The notes under the pieces: generated by a model
The model's database searches: none
Seen by the model: the letters and a program-made list of their open reading frames with translations, nothing else
Told to the model about the DNA's origin: nothing
Part shown: in pieces, positions 46,192 to 54,269 of the stretch
How positions within the stretch are numbered: the first letter of the stretch is position 1
How the letters are laid out: each line of letters begins with the position of its first letter
Translations under genes and position numbers: made by a program
Source of the DNA: Verrucomicrobiota bacterium
GTDB lineage: Bacteria; Verrucomicrobiota; Verrucomicrobiia; CAIQCK01
NCBI GenBank assembly: GCA_016222825.1
Contig: JACRQF010000005.1
Span: forward strand, 137,511-201,510
Length of the DNA stretch: 64,000 nt
Direction of reading: 5' to 3'

Positions 46192-48465
46192 CTATCGCTT
46201 CGGCGGGAAATGCGGCGGCATCCACGCCGGCAGGTTCTTGATCTCGTCGAGCGCCGGCTGCGACACCGGCACGCCCCACGTCTGGAAGAACGGGCCGAGA
46301 TTCTTGCCGACGACCTTGGAGAACCGCACCATCCACTGGTCGCGCTTCTCGTCGTCGTTCTTCGGCAACTCATCCTTCGACCCGGCGCGATACTCCGCGA
46401 AGACTTTCTTGTAAGCGTCCCAGCCGAACGCATCCTGCAACTGCACATACATCGCCAGCGCCAGGAACGGGTCCTTCTTCCATTGTTCGAAGCTCTTCCC
46501 GCTGGCGGCGTGCTTGCGGTAATACTCGTCCACCTTCTCCAGACTCACGCGCCCCTTGGCAGGCTTCACGCCGCAGAGCTTGTCGAAGACCAGCATCGAG
46601 AAGATGTTGCACGTCACCTCGCCAGCGCCTTCGAACGTCCAGTGACCGCTCTGGTGATTGTGGCCCAGCTCGTGAAAAATGCCCCAGTTGCCATTCAGCA
46701 ACGCCTCCTTGCTGGTGAAGTTCTTGATCTGGTCCATCCATGCCATGATCGGGTAGCCGGAGTGCATGTAGCCGGCGGAAATCTGCTGGTCGCACACGAC
46801 GCGCTCCGGCCGTTTGCGCTCAGCGGCGGTGCCGGCTAGATCGTCCTCCAACGCCACCATCTGCTCCCACACCTTCATCAACGCCTCCGGGTCGTCGAGC
46901 GTGCGCACAACCGACGACGGGACCGTGACGATCACCTTCGAGCACTCCAGTTCAGCCCACGGCGCAGGCTCCTTGCGAAGGCGGTCTTTCCAGTCCGTCT
47001 GCTTCGTCTTGCCGAGCACGAAATACGGCGCGGCAACCGCACCGCTAACCTTGACCGCCACGTCGCCAAGCTCGCACTTTTCCGGCACTTCGATATAGAT
47101 CAACCCGCCGAACATGCTGCCGGCTTTCGTCACCGGCTTGGCGAGCTGCACCCGGGTTGAGATCTCCGGGAATCGGTCCCACTTGTCGAGGTTCCAAAGG
47201 CTGTCGCTGTGCGCGCCGATCCGCAGCCAGAGCTTCTTCTTCGCAGCGGATTCCGGGATCTCCACCGTCACGACACCGCCGGCCGGCGCGTAGAGACCGG
47301 TGCTGTGCCACGCGGGCACCGTCGTGTCGAGCATCAGCGAGCGGACAATACGCGGCGTGTTTGCCGGCACTTCGCCGGGGAAGATTTTCGCGGCGGGATG
47401 TTCCTTCACTTGCTCCGGCGGCAGGATTTTCGCCGTCATCGCCTGGAACGTCGCCGCCAGCCGCTGGCTGAGGTCGCTCTTCTTGATCGGCGTCTTCGGC
47501 ATCGGCAACACCTTCGCCCTGTCGTCGCCCGACAGTTTTGCGAGCTTCGGCAGGAATGTCGCGTCATCCGGTGGCAGCGCGCGCGCGGCGGCGGTGATCG
47601 TCGCCGAGGCCTGATTCACGTCGTCCTCGCTGAGTTGGAACCGGCCCGCCAGATGTTCGAGCGTGTAGTGGAGAGCCAACCCCGCGTGGGCAGTCGTTGG
47701 TGGCCGCTCGCCGGCGGTGAAGCCCCGCGAGCCGGTGCGCTCGGTTGTGCCGTCACCCCACACCATGCCCATCGGCACGAGCAGTTTGTTGCCGGGGAAA
47801 TCCACTTTCAAATCCTTCCCCGGATTCAACTGCGCCCAGCCCCAAGGGCACGAGCCTGTGATCAACCCGCCGCCGCCCTGCACGAACTTCGCAACGGTCT
47901 CCACGTCCTTGTCGGAGATGCTATGCGCGTCAGCAACGAGCACCTGAACCGAGTTCAGCCGGCGCAAGTCCACGTCAGACGCCTTGAAGCCGTGCTTCTC
48001 GAAAAACTCCGTCAGACCGCCCTTACGGTAAAGCCCGACGTGCAGCTTCGCTCCCGGCGCCAGTTTGCGGTCACCCGCCACCCAACGTGTCACGTTGACC
48101 ATGAACGCCGCCGTGTCCGCAGTTCCCAGCGCCTCTGTGCCGAAGTAGCCGTTATGACTGAACGCCACGACGCGGCCGTTGCCAACCCGCGCTGCTCCAA
48201 CTACCGGCCCGGACGACTCTTTTCCCGTCTTGCCGATCACCACCGGAAACGCCGCATCTCCGAAAACGCACAACGTTCCCGGAGCGCCCGGCGCGGCAAT
48301 CTCACGCACGCCTTCGAGCAGTGCGGTCAAGTCGGACTTCAACGTGCTCGCTTTCGCTGGCGTGGCTGCCGCTTTTGCGAATGGTGCGCGCGCCGTCGCC
48401 GCAATTGCCGGGAAGACCGCAATGGAAAGGGCGGCTGTCGTTACCAAAAGCAAAATCATTCGCAT
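46192..48465 (-). CDS. Secreted M60-family (TCAF-like) zinc metallopeptidase
   Basis: 757 residues from ATG 48465; a TTG at 48480 would add five residues and ATG 48459 would drop two. Residues about 1-22 are a signal peptide. Residues about 40-250 resemble the glutamine-amidotransferase-like fold seen at the front of TCAF proteins (FGDAAFPVVIG, RVVAFSHNGYFG, GGLITGSCPWGW). The C-terminal half is Peptidase_M60: HELGHNHQ (598-605) gives the HExxH zinc site, with E612 or E616 in FEGAGEVTCN as the third ligand. Known M60 enzymes cut O-glycosylated, mucin-like proteins. With a fucosidase two genes downstream, a glycoprotein target fits (inference). Confidence 0.85.
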   Translation of the reverse strand: MRMILLLVTTAALSIAVFPAIAATARAPFAKAAATPAKASTLKSDLTALLEGVREIAAPGAPGTLCVFGDAAFPVVIGKTGKESSGPVVGAARVGNGRVVAFSHNGYFGTEALGTADTAAFMVNVTRWVAGDRKLAPGAKLHVGLYRKGGLTEFFEKHGFKASDVDLRRLNSVQVLVADAHSISDKDVETVAKFVQGGGGLITGSCPWGWAQLNPGKDLKVDFPGNKLLVPMGMVWGDGTTERTGSRGFTAGERPPTTAHAGLALHYTLEHLAGRFQLSEDDVNQASATITAAARALPPDDATFLPKLAKLSGDDRAKVLPMPKTPIKKSDLSQRLAATFQAMTAKILPPEQVKEHPAAKIFPGEVPANTPRIVRSLMLDTTVPAWHSTGLYAPAGGVVTVEIPESAAKKKLWLRIGAHSDSLWNLDKWDRFPEISTRVQLAKPVTKAGSMFGGLIYIEVPEKCELGDVAVKVSGAVAAPYFVLGKTKQTDWKDRLRKEPAPWAELECSKVIVTVPSSVVRTLDDPEALMKVWEQMVALEDDLAGTAAERKRPERVVCDQQISAGYMHSGYPIMAWMDQIKNFTSKEALLNGNWGIFHELGHNHQSGHWTFEGAGEVTCNIFSMLVFDKLCGVKPAKGRVSLEKVDEYYRKHAASGKSFEQWKKDPFLALAMYVQLQDAFGWDAYKKVFAEYRAGSKDELPKNDDEKRDQWMVRFSKVVGKNLGPFFQTWGVPVSQPALDEIKNLPAWMPPHFPPKR

Positions 48466-48580
48466 GGCGGCGGCGAACAATGCCTGAGCAAGCCCCTTGC
48501 GTCAATGCCACTCCCTCGCCTCCACGCTCGGCATCAAAATGCTTTGACCACCGCACCAGCGTTGCCGAAGATACTGCAAC

Positions 48581-49855
48581 GTGGAAACCGCACACATCGT
48601 TCAACCGAATCCGCTCTGGATCGCGCCGTTCGCGGCGCTGCTCCTGGCTATTGCGCTGATGCCGTTCATCGCGCCGAAGTGGTGGCATCACCGCTACCCG
48701 TGGGTCGCGGTCGCGCTCGGCGCGCTCACCACCGGCTACTACGTCTTCGGCCTGCACAACGGCACTCGGATGCTTCACTCATTCCACGAATACGTCAGCT
48801 TCATCGCCCTCATCGGCTCGCTGTTCGTCGTCAGCGGCGGCATCCACATCAACGTCCGCGGCGAGTCCACTCCGATGGTGAACGTCCTCTACCTGCTCAT
48901 CGGCGCGTTGCTCGCCAACGTCCTCGGCACCACCGGCGCCTCGATGCTGCTCATCCGGCCGTTCCTGCGCACGAACAAATACCGGCTCACGACTTTCCAT
49001 GTCGTTTTCTTCATCTTCATCGTCAGCAATGTCGGCGGCTGCCTGACGCCACTGGGCGACCCGCCTCTTTTTCTCGGCTATCTGCGCGGTGTGCCGTTTA
49101 CCTGGGTCGCGGAAAAATGCTGGCCGATGTGGGCCTTCGTGGTGGGCGCGCTGCTTGTCATCTTCTGGGTGATGGACTACCGCAACTTCCTACGCGCGCC
49201 GCGCGCCGTGCGCGCCAAGGAAACCGCCCGCGAGGAGTGGCGCTTTGCCGGGATGCATAATGTCTTCTTCCTGCTGCTGATTCTTGTGGCGGTCTTCATC
49301 CAACAGCCGCCGTTCGTGCGCGAGACGCTGATGTTCGTGGCGGCGCTCGGTTCCTACTTCACAACGAAAAAACCGGTGCATGAGGCCAACGACTTCAACT
49401 TCGCGCCACTGAAGGAAGTGGCGTTCCTTTTTATTGGCATCTTCGCGACAATGGTGCCGGCGCTAGATTGGCTGGAGTTGAACGCGCGCCAAGTCGGAAT
49501 CCAGACCGCCGGGCAGTTCTACTGGGGCACCGGCATTCTCTCTGCCGTGCTCGACAACGCGCCAACCTATCTCTGTTTCCTCTCGGCGGCCATCGGCCTC
49601 TTCAACGACAGCGGCGTCACCACGCCGGCCCACCTCGTTGCCGCCAACCACCTTTATCTGGTCGCCATCAGCGTTGCGTCGGTCTTCTTCGGCGCATGCA
49701 CCTACATCGGCAACGGCCCGAACTTCATGGTCAAGAGCATTGCCGACCATGCCACGGCCAAAACGCCGAGTTTCTTCGGCTATATCTTCTGTTACGTCGT
49801 GCCAATCCTGCTGCCGGTGTATGCGGTGGTATGGTGGATATGGTTCAAAGGATGA
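48581..49855 (+). CDS. Sodium:proton antiporter / CitMHS-type transporter
   Basis: 424 residues, inner-membrane protein with about 10-12 hydrophobic segments. Features typical of the ion-transporter superfamily with NhaD and CitMHS are NVLGTTGASMLLIRP, the signature turn NVGGCLTPLGDPPLFLGYLRG, and a second inverted-repeat-like segment VLDNAPTYLCFL with CTYIGNGPNFMVK. Members are annotated as sodium:proton antiporters or putative citrate transporters, and the substrate is not proven. The start is a GTG at 48581 with GAAG some 11 bases ahead. It is divergent from the M60 gene (115 bp) and ends 11 bp from the converging usp gene. Confidence 0.85.
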   Translation: METAHIVQPNPLWIAPFAALLLAIALMPFIAPKWWHHRYPWVAVALGALTTGYYVFGLHNGTRMLHSFHEYVSFIALIGSLFVVSGGIHINVRGESTPMVNVLYLLIGALLANVLGTTGASMLLIRPFLRTNKYRLTTFHVVFFIFIVSNVGGCLTPLGDPPLFLGYLRGVPFTWVAEKCWPMWAFVVGALLVIFWVMDYRNFLRAPRAVRAKETAREEWRFAGMHNVFFLLLILVAVFIQQPPFVRETLMFVAALGSYFTTKKPVHEANDFNFAPLKEVAFLFIGIFATMVPALDWLELNARQVGIQTAGQFYWGTGILSAVLDNAPTYLCFLSAAIGLFNDSGVTTPAHLVAANHLYLVAISVASVFFGACTYIGNGPNFMVKSIADHATAKTPSFFGYIFCYVVPILLPVYAVVWWIWFKG

Positions 49856-49866
49856 CGCCCCTCCAC

Positions 49867-50799
49867 CTACGTCCTGACCACTTCCACCGAGCAATACGCC
49901 CGCGCCGCAACCCACTGCGACACTGAGCCGAGTATCTTCTCCAGCCGCGTGTGTCCGTGCGCGCCGACGAAGACGCAGTCCGCACCCCATCGTTCCGCCT
50001 CGTGGAGAATCTCCCGCCGCGGATCGCCCCGTCTCACGATCGGCGCGGCCAGCAGGCCCACCGCGCGCAGTTTGTCTGCCGCGGCCATCGCGAACTCCCG
50101 CAATCGCGACTCTTCCTTCTCATGATTGTCCGGCATCACCTCCGTCACCGGCGAGAATTCGAAGGAAGAAAACGCGCCCACATTCACAACATCAGCGAAC
50201 GCCACCACATGCACCGCCGTTCCCGCCGGCCATGATCGCTCCGCGACATGACCCACCGTCAGGTTGCTGTGCTCGGTGCCGTCCACGGCCACCACGAGCC
50301 TCGGCGGCGCCACGTCTTCCGCGAACACCCCGCGCGCGATACGCACAGAATCGGTCGCCTCCGTCGCCACGCGTTGCGAGGTGCTGCCGAGCACCATCCG
50401 GCCCAGTGCCCCACGGCCGTGCGATCCGACCACGATCAGGTCGGGCTTGAACTTCTCCGCCTGCTTGAGGATGCCCCACCACGGCGCGTCGTGACACGCC
50501 GCCGTGCTCACCCGCCAGCCAGCAAAGCGCTTCTGCAACTGCGCCGCAGCCTGTCCGGCCAGTTCCAGCGCGTGCTCCTCTGTTTCGATCGCGTGTTTGC
50601 GCGAGATCATGACGCTCGGCGGCATCATCTCGCCCGCTGCGGCCAGTTCGCTGCCCGGCGGCGGCAGCCACACGTCCGCCACCGAGAGAATCAACGCCTC
50701 CGTCGCGCGCGGCAGGCCCGCCCGTTTCAAGTCGTTCAACGCCGCCCCCGCACACTGTGACCCGTCGTAAGCAATTAGCATTCTCATGGTCTCTTTCAT
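49867..50799 (-). CDS. Universal stress protein with tandem Usp domains
   Basis: 310 residues made of two UspA domains. The first (about 1-150) ends with the ATP-binding GSHGRGALGRMVLGSTSQRV and the second (about 165-305) with GAHGHTRLEKILGSVSQWV, which both fit G-2x-G-9x-G(S/T) or close variants. The second loop is altered (GAHGHT), so nucleotide binding there may be weaker. The start at ATG 50799 has a strong GGAGG ribosome site about 6 bases upstream. It acts in the cytoplasm under stress or starvation in relatives. It is divergent from the dus gene. Confidence 0.92.
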   Translation of the reverse strand: MKETMRMLIAYDGSQCAGAALNDLKRAGLPRATEALILSVADVWLPPPGSELAAAGEMMPPSVMISRKHAIETEEHALELAGQAAAQLQKRFAGWRVSTAACHDAPWWGILKQAEKFKPDLIVVGSHGRGALGRMVLGSTSQRVATEATDSVRIARGVFAEDVAPPRLVVAVDGTEHSNLTVGHVAERSWPAGTAVHVVAFADVVNVGAFSSFEFSPVTEVMPDNHEKEESRLREFAMAAADKLRAVGLLAAPIVRRGDPRREILHEAERWGADCVFVGAHGHTRLEKILGSVSQWVAARAYCSVEVVRT

Positions 50800-50954
50800 G
50801 ATTTTCCTCCGCTGTGATAGAAATTACGCCTGACATCTCAATACACAAGTCGAACTCTGCCACGCCGCTCCACACTGAGCACGTAGCGTGAGAATCAATT
50901 CGCGGCTGTGTTGCCGTGTGGCTTTTCACGCGCGGTGCGGCTAAATAAAGAGTG

Positions 50955-52022
50955 ATGTCACCTTCGAACCTTCAACAGCCGCTGCGTCTGGGCAACCTCG
51001 CGCTGCCGTCGCGCTTCTTTCTCGCGCCGTTGGCGGGCTACACCAACCTCCCCTTCCGCCTCGTCGCGCGTCCTCTCGGCGGCCTCGGCCTGGCCACCAC
51101 CGACCTCGTCAACGCCCGCTCGCTCATCGAGAAGCGCCGCCAGGCTTTGGAACTGATCGAAACGCGGCCCGACGACCAACCGCTTGCCGTGCAAATCTTC
51201 GGCACGGTGAAGGAAGAACTTTGCGCGGCCGCACAACTGCTCCAATCGCTCGGCGTCAGCGTCGTGGACCTCAACATGGGCTGCCCCGTTCACAAGGTCG
51301 TCCGCGGCGGCGGCGGCTCCGCCATGATGCGCGAGACCACCAAGACCGTCGCACTCGTCCACGCGCTCGTGGAGAGCGTAAAGATTCCCGTCACGGTGAA
51401 GATGCGGCTCGGCTGGGACGACGCGAACATCAGCGCGCCGTTCTTCGCGCGCGAGTTCGAGCAGGCCGGTGTCGCCGCCGTCACCATCCACGGCCGGACG
51501 CGGGCACAGGGTTTCAGCGGCAGCGTCAACCGCCCCGGCATCCGCGCCGTCGTCGAGGCCGTCGAGCGCATCCCGATTGTCGGCAACGGCGACATCCGCA
51601 CCGTCGAGGACGCGCGGATGATGTTCGCCGAAACCGGCTGCGCCGCGGTCGGTATCGGCCGCGGCGCGCTGCTGAATCCGTGGATTTTCCGCCAGTGCAA
51701 CGCCTCGCTCGTCCGCGGCGAACCTGTCGTGCCGTCCAGCTACGAAGAGCGGATTGACTTCATGGTCAGCCACTACGAGATGTTGCAGAACTTCCGCGGC
51801 GAGCGGGTTGCGTGCATCCAGTTCCGCAAGATGTCGCGCTGGTATGGCCGCTCGCTGCGCATCCCGAAGGCGATGCAGCACCGCCTTGTCATGCTCAAGG
51901 ACGCCGCCGGTTTCTACGGCCTCGTCGCCGAAGTGCGCGCCATGCCACCGCGCCCCGAAGCGCCACCCGTCCGCAGCGAACCGCGCATTCCCATTTCCTC
52001 CAAAGCGAACGAACGCTGGTGA
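50955..52022 (+). CDS. dusB: tRNA-dihydrouridine synthase (Dus family)
   Basis: Reduces specific uridines in tRNA to dihydrouridine using FMN and NADPH. It is 355 residues from ATG 50955; a GTG directly before it is also in frame. The order is conserved: FFLAPLAGYTNLPFR (FMN site), PLAVQIFG, VDLNMGCPVHKV with the catalytic Cys110, VTVKMRLGWD, ITIHGRTR-like (VTIHGRTRAQGFSG), IPIVGNGDI and VGIGRGALLNPWIF. The layout favours DusB-like enzymes, though the subfamily is not certain. The last 25 residues are Pro-rich and not conserved. Confidence 0.9.
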   Translation: MSPSNLQQPLRLGNLALPSRFFLAPLAGYTNLPFRLVARPLGGLGLATTDLVNARSLIEKRRQALELIETRPDDQPLAVQIFGTVKEELCAAAQLLQSLGVSVVDLNMGCPVHKVVRGGGGSAMMRETTKTVALVHALVESVKIPVTVKMRLGWDDANISAPFFAREFEQAGVAAVTIHGRTRAQGFSGSVNRPGIRAVVEAVERIPIVGNGDIRTVEDARMMFAETGCAAVGIGRGALLNPWIFRQCNASLVRGEPVVPSSYEERIDFMVSHYEMLQNFRGERVACIQFRKMSRWYGRSLRIPKAMQHRLVMLKDAAGFYGLVAEVRAMPPRPEAPPVRSEPRIPISSKANERW

Positions 52023-52084
52023 GTTGGTTTCAGCCGGTTGAGATTTCCGGAAGGTCGGATATGTTTTCTCAGTCGGAGAGGGCC

Positions 52085-52264
52085 ATGAAGAGACCGACGA
52101 GATTGAAGAGGGCGGCCGCGAAGGCGCGGCAAAAGACGGCGTGGCTACGAAGCTGCCGTTTGGACAGCGACAGCGCAAGCGCGCCGGAATCCATCCTGCC
52201 ATTTCGCATTTCCCCCGCTCCTCATCCCCCGCCGGGCCGTGGCGTTCTCCCGGACTGGAGGTGA
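52085..52264 (+). CDS. Possible small basic protein (59 aa)
   Basis: A 59-residue frame starts at ATG 52085 with GGAG 6 bases upstream and ends in a TGA at 52262-52264, which overlaps the GGAGGTG ribosome site of the next gene. The first part is very basic (KRPTRLKRAAAKARQK), the rest Pro/Ser-rich. The good ribosome site and the coupling to the next gene argue for translation. The lack of any recognisable family argues against. It is the only candidate in the 247 bp gap. Confidence 0.3.
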   Translation: MKRPTRLKRAAAKARQKTAWLRSCRLDSDSASAPESILPFRISPAPHPPPGRGVLPDWR

Positions 52265-52269
52265 ACGAT

Positions 52270-52557
52270 ATGTATTTTTCAATTCGTTGTGATGCAGTGC
52301 CGGGCAAGCTTCAGGAACTCGACCGCTGGCTGAAAGACCGCGGCGTGGCTTTTTGGAGCTCCAAAGCGGGCGTTAAGAAGTGTGACATCTACGCGGATGC
52401 CTTGGTGGGCTATCCGGAACGCACGTTGATGATCGAGGTCGTGGACTTCAGCAGCTTGCAGCAAATCCTGGCCTCGCCCGAACACGCGCGCTTCAGGGAC
52501 GAGCTATTGTCGTTTGGGACCGATGTCCAAAGCCAAATCCTGGAGCGCGTAAGCTAA
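52270..52557 (+). CDS. Small hypothetical protein, possibly ferredoxin-like dimeric alpha/beta barrel
   Basis: 95 residues, start at ATG 52270 chosen because GGAGGTG lies 6 bases upstream. A longer frame from 52141 has no such site. The sequence opens with a strand (MYFSIRCDAVPGKL) and continues helix, strand (CDIYADALVGYPERTLMIEVVDF), helix (SLQQILASPEHARFRDEL). This resembles the small NIPSNAP/antibiotic-monooxygenase-type alpha/beta fold, where a strand-helix repeat and a late HxRF-like segment occur. No catalytic role is claimed. A hairpin follows, then lysS. Confidence 0.7.
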   Translation: MYFSIRCDAVPGKLQELDRWLKDRGVAFWSSKAGVKKCDIYADALVGYPERTLMIEVVDFSSLQQILASPEHARFRDELLSFGTDVQSQILERVS

Positions 52558-52614
52558 ACCCCAGGCCGATCCGGGCGGTGCCAATCGCCCGCGGTTGCCG
52601 GCCTGATACAACCT

Positions 52615-52643
52615 AGGGAAGCCCTCGGGAAGAGGACTTCCCT
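52615..52643 (+). terminator. Strong hairpin between the 95-aa gene and lysS
   Basis: AGGGAAG (52615-52621) pairs with CTTCCCT (52637-52643). After one C-A mismatch, CCTC (52623-52626) pairs with GAGG (52632-52635) around a GGGAA loop, giving 11 paired bases. The tail GTTCGTGTC is not a T run, so it is a weak intrinsic terminator at best. It may instead be an RNA structure in the lysS leader, 82 bp before the start codon. Confidence 0.45.
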
Positions 52644-52724
52644 GTTCGTGTCTTCGAGGATGGCGGCAAAAAACCGATAAAACTTCCTGTGCTTCTTGTG
52701 CCTCTTTGTGGCTAATATCCAGTC

Positions 52725-54269
52725 ATGCTTTGGTGTGACCAGTTAGCTCAAAAGATCGAAGGATCGCAGACCATCAACGACTCGAAGACGCCGTCGGGGC
52801 GGGTGCACGTCGGCGCGCTGCGCGGCGTCATCATCCACGACGTGATGTTCCGCGTGCTGAAGGAGCGCGGCGTGCCCGTGCGCTACATCTACGGCGTGGA
52901 CGACTACGACCCGGTGGACGAGATTCCCTACGGCCAGCGCGAGCATTTCGAGAAATACCTCGGCGCGCCACTCTGCAACACGCCGCCGCCGGCCGGCTCC
53001 GACGCGACCGACATGGCGGAGCATTTCATCCGCGAGTTCTTCCAGGTATTCGAGGAACTTGGCGTGAAGGTCGAGACCTACCGGATGCGCGACATCTATC
53101 GCAGCGGCAAGTTCAACGGGCCGATTGACACCATTCTCCGCAACGCCGACAAGGTCCGCCGCATCTACAAGGAAGTCAGCGGCGCCGAGCGGCCCGACAC
53201 TTGGTTCCCATTCCAGGTCATCTGCGAGAAATGCGGTCGCATCGGCACCACCGAGGTCACCGCCTACGACGGCAAGGAAGTCACCTACGCCTGCCGGCCC
53301 GATCTCGTGAAGTGGGCGCGCGGCTGCGGCTACGCCGGCAAGGTCTCGCCGTTTGACGGCCGCGGCAAGCTGCCGTGGAAGCTCGAATGGCCCGCGAAGT
53401 GGACAACGTTCCCCGTCACCATCGAAGGCGCGGGCAAGGACCACAGCACCAAGGGCGGCTCGCGCGATGTCTCGGAGCATTGCCTGCGCGAAATCTTCGG
53501 CACCAAGCCGCCGATGAACATCCCCTACGAGTTCTTCCTCGTCGGCGGCGCGAAGATGAGTTCCTCGCGTGGCGTCGGCGCGTCGGCGCGCGACATGGCG
53601 AACTTCCTGCCGCCGGAAGTGCTGCGCTTCCTGATGACCAAGCCGCAACCGAAGCATCCAGTGAATTTCTCGCCCGACGAGATCTATATCACGAAGCTCT
53701 TCAACGAGTTTGACCGCTACCACTGGCGGACGTATCACGATCCGAAGACGCTGGAACCGGACAAGCGGCTCTATCTGCTGTCGGAAATCGCGCCAGAAGG
53801 CGACTTCCAAGACGCGAACTTTCAACTCGTCGTAACGCTCGTGCAGATGCCGCACCTCAACCTCGTCGCCGAGATCGAGAAGCGGAAAGGCTCCAAGCTG
53901 ACGGACGTTGAACTGAAGCATCTCAATCGCCGAATCCAGTCCGCCAAATACTGGCTGGAAAACTACGCAACCGAAGAGGAGAAGACGAAGTTGCAGGAGA
54001 CGCTGCCGGCCCGCGCGGCGCAACTCACGGCCGAGCAACGCGCCTATCTGCTCAAGCTCGCTGAGGTGTTGCCCGCGACACCGTGGGACGACGAGACGTT
54101 GCAGGCCAAGCTTTTCGAGGTGGCCAAGGCGATGCCGATGGAGGTGCCGCTGGCGTTCAAGGCCGTCTATCGCGTCCTGCTCGACCGCGAGAGCGGCCCG
54201 AAGGCCGGCAACCTTCTCGCGTTCCTCAAGCCGGAGTTCGTGATCAACCGGTTCAACGAGTTGAAGTAG
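52725..54269 (+). CDS. lysS: Lysine--tRNA ligase, class I
   Basis: Charges tRNA-Lys with lysine. The 514-residue protein is the class I (archaeal-type) enzyme, unrelated in fold to the class II LysRS of most bacteria. The HIGH motif is GRVHVGALRG (His28) and the KMSKS motif is KMSSSRG (277-283). Four cysteines (CEKC at 167-170, Cys190, Cys201) look like a zinc knuckle. The C-terminal half is the helical anticodon-binding domain. ATG 52725 has no clear ribosome site but sits 7 bases after TAATAT. The following methyltransferase begins on the base right after the stop, so the two are coupled. Confidence 0.95.
   Translation: MLWCDQLAQKIEGSQTINDSKTPSGRVHVGALRGVIIHDVMFRVLKERGVPVRYIYGVDDYDPVDEIPYGQREHFEKYLGAPLCNTPPPAGSDATDMAEHFIREFFQVFEELGVKVETYRMRDIYRSGKFNGPIDTILRNADKVRRIYKEVSGAERPDTWFPFQVICEKCGRIGTTEVTAYDGKEVTYACRPDLVKWARGCGYAGKVSPFDGRGKLPWKLEWPAKWTTFPVTIEGAGKDHSTKGGSRDVSEHCLREIFGTKPPMNIPYEFFLVGGAKMSSSRGVGASARDMANFLPPEVLRFLMTKPQPKHPVNFSPDEIYITKLFNEFDRYHWRTYHDPKTLEPDKRLYLLSEIAPEGDFQDANFQLVVTLVQMPHLNLVAEIEKRKGSKLTDVELKHLNRRIQSAKYWLENYATEEEKTKLQETLPARAAQLTAEQRAYLLKLAEVLPATPWDDETLQAKLFEVAKAMPMEVPLAFKAVYRVLLDRESGPKAGNLLAFLKPEFVINRFNELK

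Noticed and set aside
51221..52307. Frames on both strands over the dus gene, including a 449-codon minus-strand frame
   Set aside because: The Dus protein has all family motifs in the plus frame at 50955-52022; the others are shadows of it.
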